Assembly (NCBI GenBank): GCA_015494185.1
Contig: WGBT01000216.1
Span: 1-9,585 of the forward strand
From: Hyphomicrobiales bacterium
GTDB lineage: Bacteria; Pseudomonadota; Alphaproteobacteria; Rhizobiales; S144-35
DNA: 9,585 nt
Direction: 5' to 3'
The position numbers were made by a program, and so were the translations under genes. The notes under the pieces were generated by a model. That model did not search any database. It was not told the origin of the DNA and worked only from the letters and a program-made list of their open reading frames with translations. Positions 7,362 through 9,585 of the stretch are shown here, piece after piece. Within the stretch, counting starts at the first letter, position 1, and every line of letters begins with the position of its first letter.

Positions 7362-7496
7362 CATGGAAGAAGATTGATGGCCCCTGGTCTTGACTCGACG
7401 GTCTTGACTCGACTCGTCTACCGTCCAATTTATTTCGCCCCTTCAAAAGGATAGGGCAAGCATGGAAAAGTCAATGACAAATACCGCCGGTATTAT
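7362..7496 (+). repeat. Interspersed repeat R, copy R3, inserted in the IS-A transposase
   Basis: This stretch resembles R1 and R2 (see those entries) and does not read as transposase. The family protein would have about 20 residues between the IF at about 7299-7304 and YSLHAPEVE, whereas here there are more than 60 codons and a stop. It carries TTGACTCG, TCTACCGTCCAATTTA, then CTTCAAAAGG and the palindromic AATACCGCCGGTATT (7480-7494). The outer limits are uncertain by about 15 bases on each side. Its G+C content is lower than that of the flanking transposase. Confidence 0.65.
7386..7413 (+). repeat. 14-base perfect tandem duplication inside R3
   Basis: GGTCTTGACTCGAC occurs twice back to back (7386-7399 and 7400-7413). 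R1 has a single equivalent, so the duplication arose in this copy, probably by replication slippage. Confidence 0.8.
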
Positions 7497-8058
7497 TCGC
7501 TGCACGCGCCGGAGGTGGAGTGCATCGGCAAGGGTAAGGCGCACAAGCCGTGGGAATTTGGCGTGAAGGTGTCGGTGGCCACGCCGTGGCGGCGCTGCCG
7601 GGGCGGGCAGTTCGTGGCCCACATCAAGGCGCTGCCGGGAAAGCCCTATGACGGCCACACCCTGCGCACGGTGCTGCCCAAGATCGAGAAGTTCACGGGC
7701 GCGGGGCTGGAGCGGGTTTACGTCGATGACGGCTATCGCGGCCACGGGCTGGGGGCGGATTACAGGTTCAAGGTCTTCACCTCCAGCCAGCGGCGCAGGG
7801 TGACGAAGGCCATTCGGCGGGAGCTCCGGCGCCGCGCCGCTGTCGAGCCGGTGATCGGCCATCTCAAGGCGGAGCACCGCATGGACCGCAACTGCCTGGC
7901 GCATGAGAGCGGTGATGCCATGAACGCCATTCTGGCGGCGGCGGGCTACAACTTCCGCCTGCTCGTCAACTGGATCATCGCAATCCTTTTGGCCTTGCTC
8001 CAGGCAGCCCTCCCCATGCCGCCCTCAATCTCTCAACAGGCGCAAAGCCTATACTATA

Positions 8059-8072
8059 GTTCACGAACGACT
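8059..8072 (+). repeat. Right terminal inverted repeat of IS-A
   Basis: GTTCACGAACGACT is the imperfect inverse of 6409-6422 (11 of 14). It overlaps the 3' end of the transposase reading frame. Confidence 0.7.
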
Positions 8073-8079
8073 AAATCGC

Positions 8080-8097
8080 GTGTCTGAAAACAGACAC
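8080..8097. other. Perfect short hairpin just outside IS-A
   Basis: GTGTCTG-AAAA-CAGACAC forms a perfect 7-base stem with an AAAA loop, beginning 8 bases beyond the IS-A end and overlapping the stop codon of the transposase frame. No U-run follows, so it is not a standard terminator. Function unknown. Confidence 0.5.
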
Positions 8098-8174
8098 AGA
8101 GTATCGGATATGTTACTTCAACGTAAGTGGCAGGGCGACACCGTTCAGATTTAGCTTGACGAGCCATCAAAAGC

Positions 8175-8196
8175 CCAAGGCATGGGCGCGCCTTGG
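8175..8196. other. Hairpin between IS-A and IS-B
   Basis: CCAAGGC (8175-8181) pairs perfectly with GCCTTGG (8190-8196) around an 8-base G+C-rich loop, 6 bases before the left end of IS-B. No T-run follows. The 130-base spacer 8073-8202 holds no gene that I can recognise. Confidence 0.4.
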
Positions 8197-8202
8197 CATA
8201 TC

Positions 8203-8216
8203 AGCCCCCCATGAAC
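8203..8216 (+). repeat. Left terminal inverted repeat of IS-B
   Basis: AGCCCCCCATGAAC followed by AATC matches the IS-A left end and the reverse complement of bases 1-14 (13 of 14). Confidence 0.7.
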
Positions 8217-8270
8217 AATCAATATCCCTTTGATTTAGCAAAGAATTAGGCTGTCGCAAAGGGTTGCGTT

Positions 8271-8309
8271 TTGCAAGAAATCGACAATTGAGCCACCGTT
8301 TTCTTGCAA
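8271..8309 (+). promoter_or_regulatory. Leader stem-loop of IS-B
   Basis: TTGCAAGAAA (8271-8280) pairs perfectly with TTTCTTGCAA (8300-8309) around a 19-base loop. It lies 68 bases from the element's end, the same offset as in IS-A, although the loops differ. A smaller hairpin, CGCAA-AGGG-TTGCG (8255-8268), directly precedes it and has no obvious IS-A counterpart. Confidence 0.6.
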
Positions 8310-8370
8310 TTTCAGTTTCAAAATATCGGCGTTTGTGATTCCCTGTTGTCATTGGATCGAGGGGATTGCC

Positions 8371-9585
8371 GTGCGGCCGAAAAAGCCAAAACCAACGCGC
8401 CTGGATGATCTGTTCCGCGCCCGTCTCGACCAGATCATCCCATGCGCCCCGAACTGGTGCAGCTCGCCGGCAGGATCGACTGGGACTGGCTCGACGAAGA
8501 GCCGGCGGGCTGTTTTTCCGGCCAGGGCCGCCCGGCCGGACCGGTGCGCTTTATGACCGGCATGTTCCTGCTGAAGGCGGTCTACAAGCTGTCCGATGAA
8601 CGGGTTTGGGAGCGCTGGGTGCACGATCCGTATTTCCAGTCTTTCACCGGCGAGACCTTCTTCCGGCACCCAGTGCCGCACCAGCACCGGGCATGAGCCA
8701 CTGGCGCAAGCGAATCGGCGCTCGGTTCGATCTGCTGCTGGCCGAGACGCTGCGCCTTGCCGAAGCAACCAGGCGCGATGAAAAAGAGCGGCATGAAGCG
8801 GGTGACGGTGGACACGACGGTGCAGCCCCAAAACATCACCTTCCCGACTGGCGCCAAACTGATGCTCACCGCCATCCGGCAGCTCGGAAAACCGGCCAAA
8901 AAGCATGGGTGTGCCGCTGCGCCAAAGCTATGCGCGCCCCGCCCCGAGGGCAGCGCTGATGGCCGGGCGCTATGCCCACGCCAAACAGTTCAGGCGCCAC
9001 AACCGCGAACTCAAATGCCTGCGCAGCAGGCTCGGGGCGGCTGATCCGCGGCATTGGCCGCAAAACGCAAGGAGATGCGGTGCTGGAGGAAATCTTCGCC
9101 CTCCCCTTGAGCCGCGCCGAACAGATCCAAAGCCAGAAACAGCGCCGGCGCGGCAGAAAGCTCTATTCCCGGCACGCGCCCAAGACCGAGTGTATCGGCA
9201 AGGGCAAGGCGCATGCGCCTTATGAATTTGGCTGCAAGGTGTCGATCACCACCAACAACAGGCGCTGCAAGGGCGGCCGGTTCGCCGTCCACGTCAGGGC
9301 CTTCCACGACACCCCCCCTTCCACGGCAATTCCTATGACGGTAATCCCCATGACGGCCATAGGCTACGCGAGGTCATCGCGGAGACCGAGCAGCTCACCG
9401 GCTGCAAGGCAGAAGCGCGGCTATGTGGACAAGGGCTGTCGCGGCCATGATGGGCCAAGACCGTGGCGCCTCTTCCGCTGCGGCCAGAAGCGGGGGTTGC
9501 CGGGCAGATCAAAAAGGAATTACGGCGGCGCTCGGCGGCCGAGGCCGTCATCAGCCATTGCAAAACCGGCAGTCATCTCTCGCGA
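8371..9585 (+). pseudogene. IS5-family transposase of IS-B, multiply frameshifted, 3' end outside window
   Basis: A GTG at 8371, preceded by GAGGGG, starts PKKPKPTRLDDLFRARLDQII. A base is lost near 8437 and the frame resumes at 8442 with RPELVQLAGRIDWDWLDEE. Further breaks occur near 8690 (before MSHWRKRIG), near 8770 (before MKKSGMKRVTVDTTVQ), near 8905 (GVPLRQSYAR) and near 9036 (RLIRGIGRK). At least two more lie between 9310 and 9420. Remnants of all three catalytic regions are readable: VDTTV, YVDKGCRGHD and a degraded AEAVISH. The closest relative in the window is the IS-A transposase; shared blocks include IGKGKAH, YEFG and KELRRRSA. No intact product is possible. Confidence 0.85.
9328..9357 (+). 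repeat. 15-base tandem duplication in the IS-B transposase
   Basis: AATTCCTATGACGGT is followed by AATCCCCATGACGGC (12 of 15 identical), encoding NSYDG then NPHDG where the family has a single NPYDGH. CTTCCACG just upstream (9301 and 9318) is also doubled. This points to local slippage expansion in a gene no longer under selection. Confidence 0.6.

Larger units (their letters stand above)
6409..8072 (+). mobile_element. IS-A: complete but inactivated IS5-family insertion sequence
   Basis: The element is bounded by imperfect terminal inverted repeats, AGTCCCCCGTGAAC on the left and GTTCACGAACGACT on the right (11 of 14 paired). It encloses one transposase gene of the IS5 family (DUF772-type N-terminus plus DDE domain). 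Its visibly G+C-rich codons contrast with the genes before 6300. It is about 1.66 kb, of which about 135 bases are the later R3 insertion. A 168-base leader precedes the transposase. No clean target duplication can be assigned. The element is dead: it has a frameshift and an insertion within its only gene. Confidence 0.8.
6577..8087 (+). pseudogene. IS5-family transposase of IS-A, broken by frameshift and R3 insertion
   Basis: The start ATG at 6577 has GGGAG 6 bases upstream. The reading frame runs through DLFRSRLDLIID...LAQAIDWDWL to RLMA at about 6766. There about 4 bases (GGCC-like) are missing relative to the family's RLMAGLHILK, and the frame shifts. It continues from 6768 as LHILKYMDDLSDEEVC, then VENPYDQYFCGE and FFRHDLPFDRSSMTRWRQRLG. 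R3 interrupts it near 7362 and brings a stop at 7452-7454. It resumes in the same frame at YYSLHAPEVECIGKGKAH (7491 on). The DDE residues survive: Asp in VDTTV (7020-7022), Asp in VDDGYRG (7725-7727) and Glu in VEPVIGHLK (7845-7847). Repaired, it would be about 460 residues. The last codons read through the right inverted repeat to a stop at 8085-8087. Confidence 0.85.
8203..9585 (+). mobile_element. IS-B: decayed IS5-family element, right end outside window
   Basis: It starts with AGCCCCCCATGAAC (8203-8216), matching the IS-A left end at 12 of 14 positions, and contains a related but clearly distinct transposase. The distance from the end to the start codon is 168 bases, identical to IS-A. 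It lies 130 bases after IS-A in the same orientation. The gene still runs at base 9585, so the right end is not visible. Confidence 0.75.

Noticed and set aside
6401..8076. TTAA (6404-6407) and CTAA (8071-8074) as a YTAR-type target duplication for IS-A
   Set aside because: They differ by one base, and using them would place the boundaries inside the matched inverted repeats, so no duplication is asserted.
6409..9585. IS-A and IS-B as a composite transposon
   Set aside because: Only 130 bases lie between them, with no cargo gene, and the two elements are diverged from each other.
1..9585. CRISPR arrays, tRNA or rRNA genes, defence or toxin-antitoxin systems
   Set aside because: No regularly spaced repeats, RNA gene signatures or relevant protein motifs were found on either strand.

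Overview
The window looks like part of an alphaproteobacterial chromosome. It holds moderate-G+C housekeeping genes followed by a visibly more G+C-rich block of decayed insertion sequences. The clues to the lineage are a HisE-CoaA gene pair, a class II (B12-dependent) ribonucleotide reductase, a long two-domain dCTP deaminase, and a direct GTTC-N7-GTTC repeat (the alphaproteobacterial LexA box) in front of nrdJ. I cannot name a genus from sequence alone.

Layout. Bases 1-14 are an IS terminal inverted repeat; the rest of that element lies outside the window. Bases 15-308 hold two diverged copies of an interspersed repeat, here called R: R1 on the minus strand and R2 on the plus strand, facing each other just upstream of plsC. 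Then come plsC (329-1126, phospholipid synthesis) and nrdJ (1253-3655, deoxyribonucleotide synthesis). On the opposite strand lie coaA (3723-4727, CoA synthesis) and hisE (4746-5078, histidine synthesis), which form a two-gene operon convergent with nrdJ. dcd (5137-6300, dCTP deamination) is divergent from hisE.

From 6409 to the end are two related IS5-family elements in tandem, in the same orientation. IS-A (6409-8072) is complete from end to end. Its transposase is killed by a 4-base deletion and by a third R copy (R3, about 7362-7496) inserted in the gene. IS-B (8203 to the window end) is a more decayed relative with at least six frame breaks. Both keep a 168-base leader with a stem-loop at exactly the same offset.

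Functionally the core genes are ordinary. nrdJ and dcd both feed dNTP supply, but they are not adjacent and not obviously co-regulated. I found no defence system, secondary-metabolite cluster, CRISPR array or RNA gene. The signals that the ordinary gene list does not explain are the R repeat family (three copies, one inside a transposase gene), the conserved IS leader stem-loop, and the possible SOS control of nrdJ.
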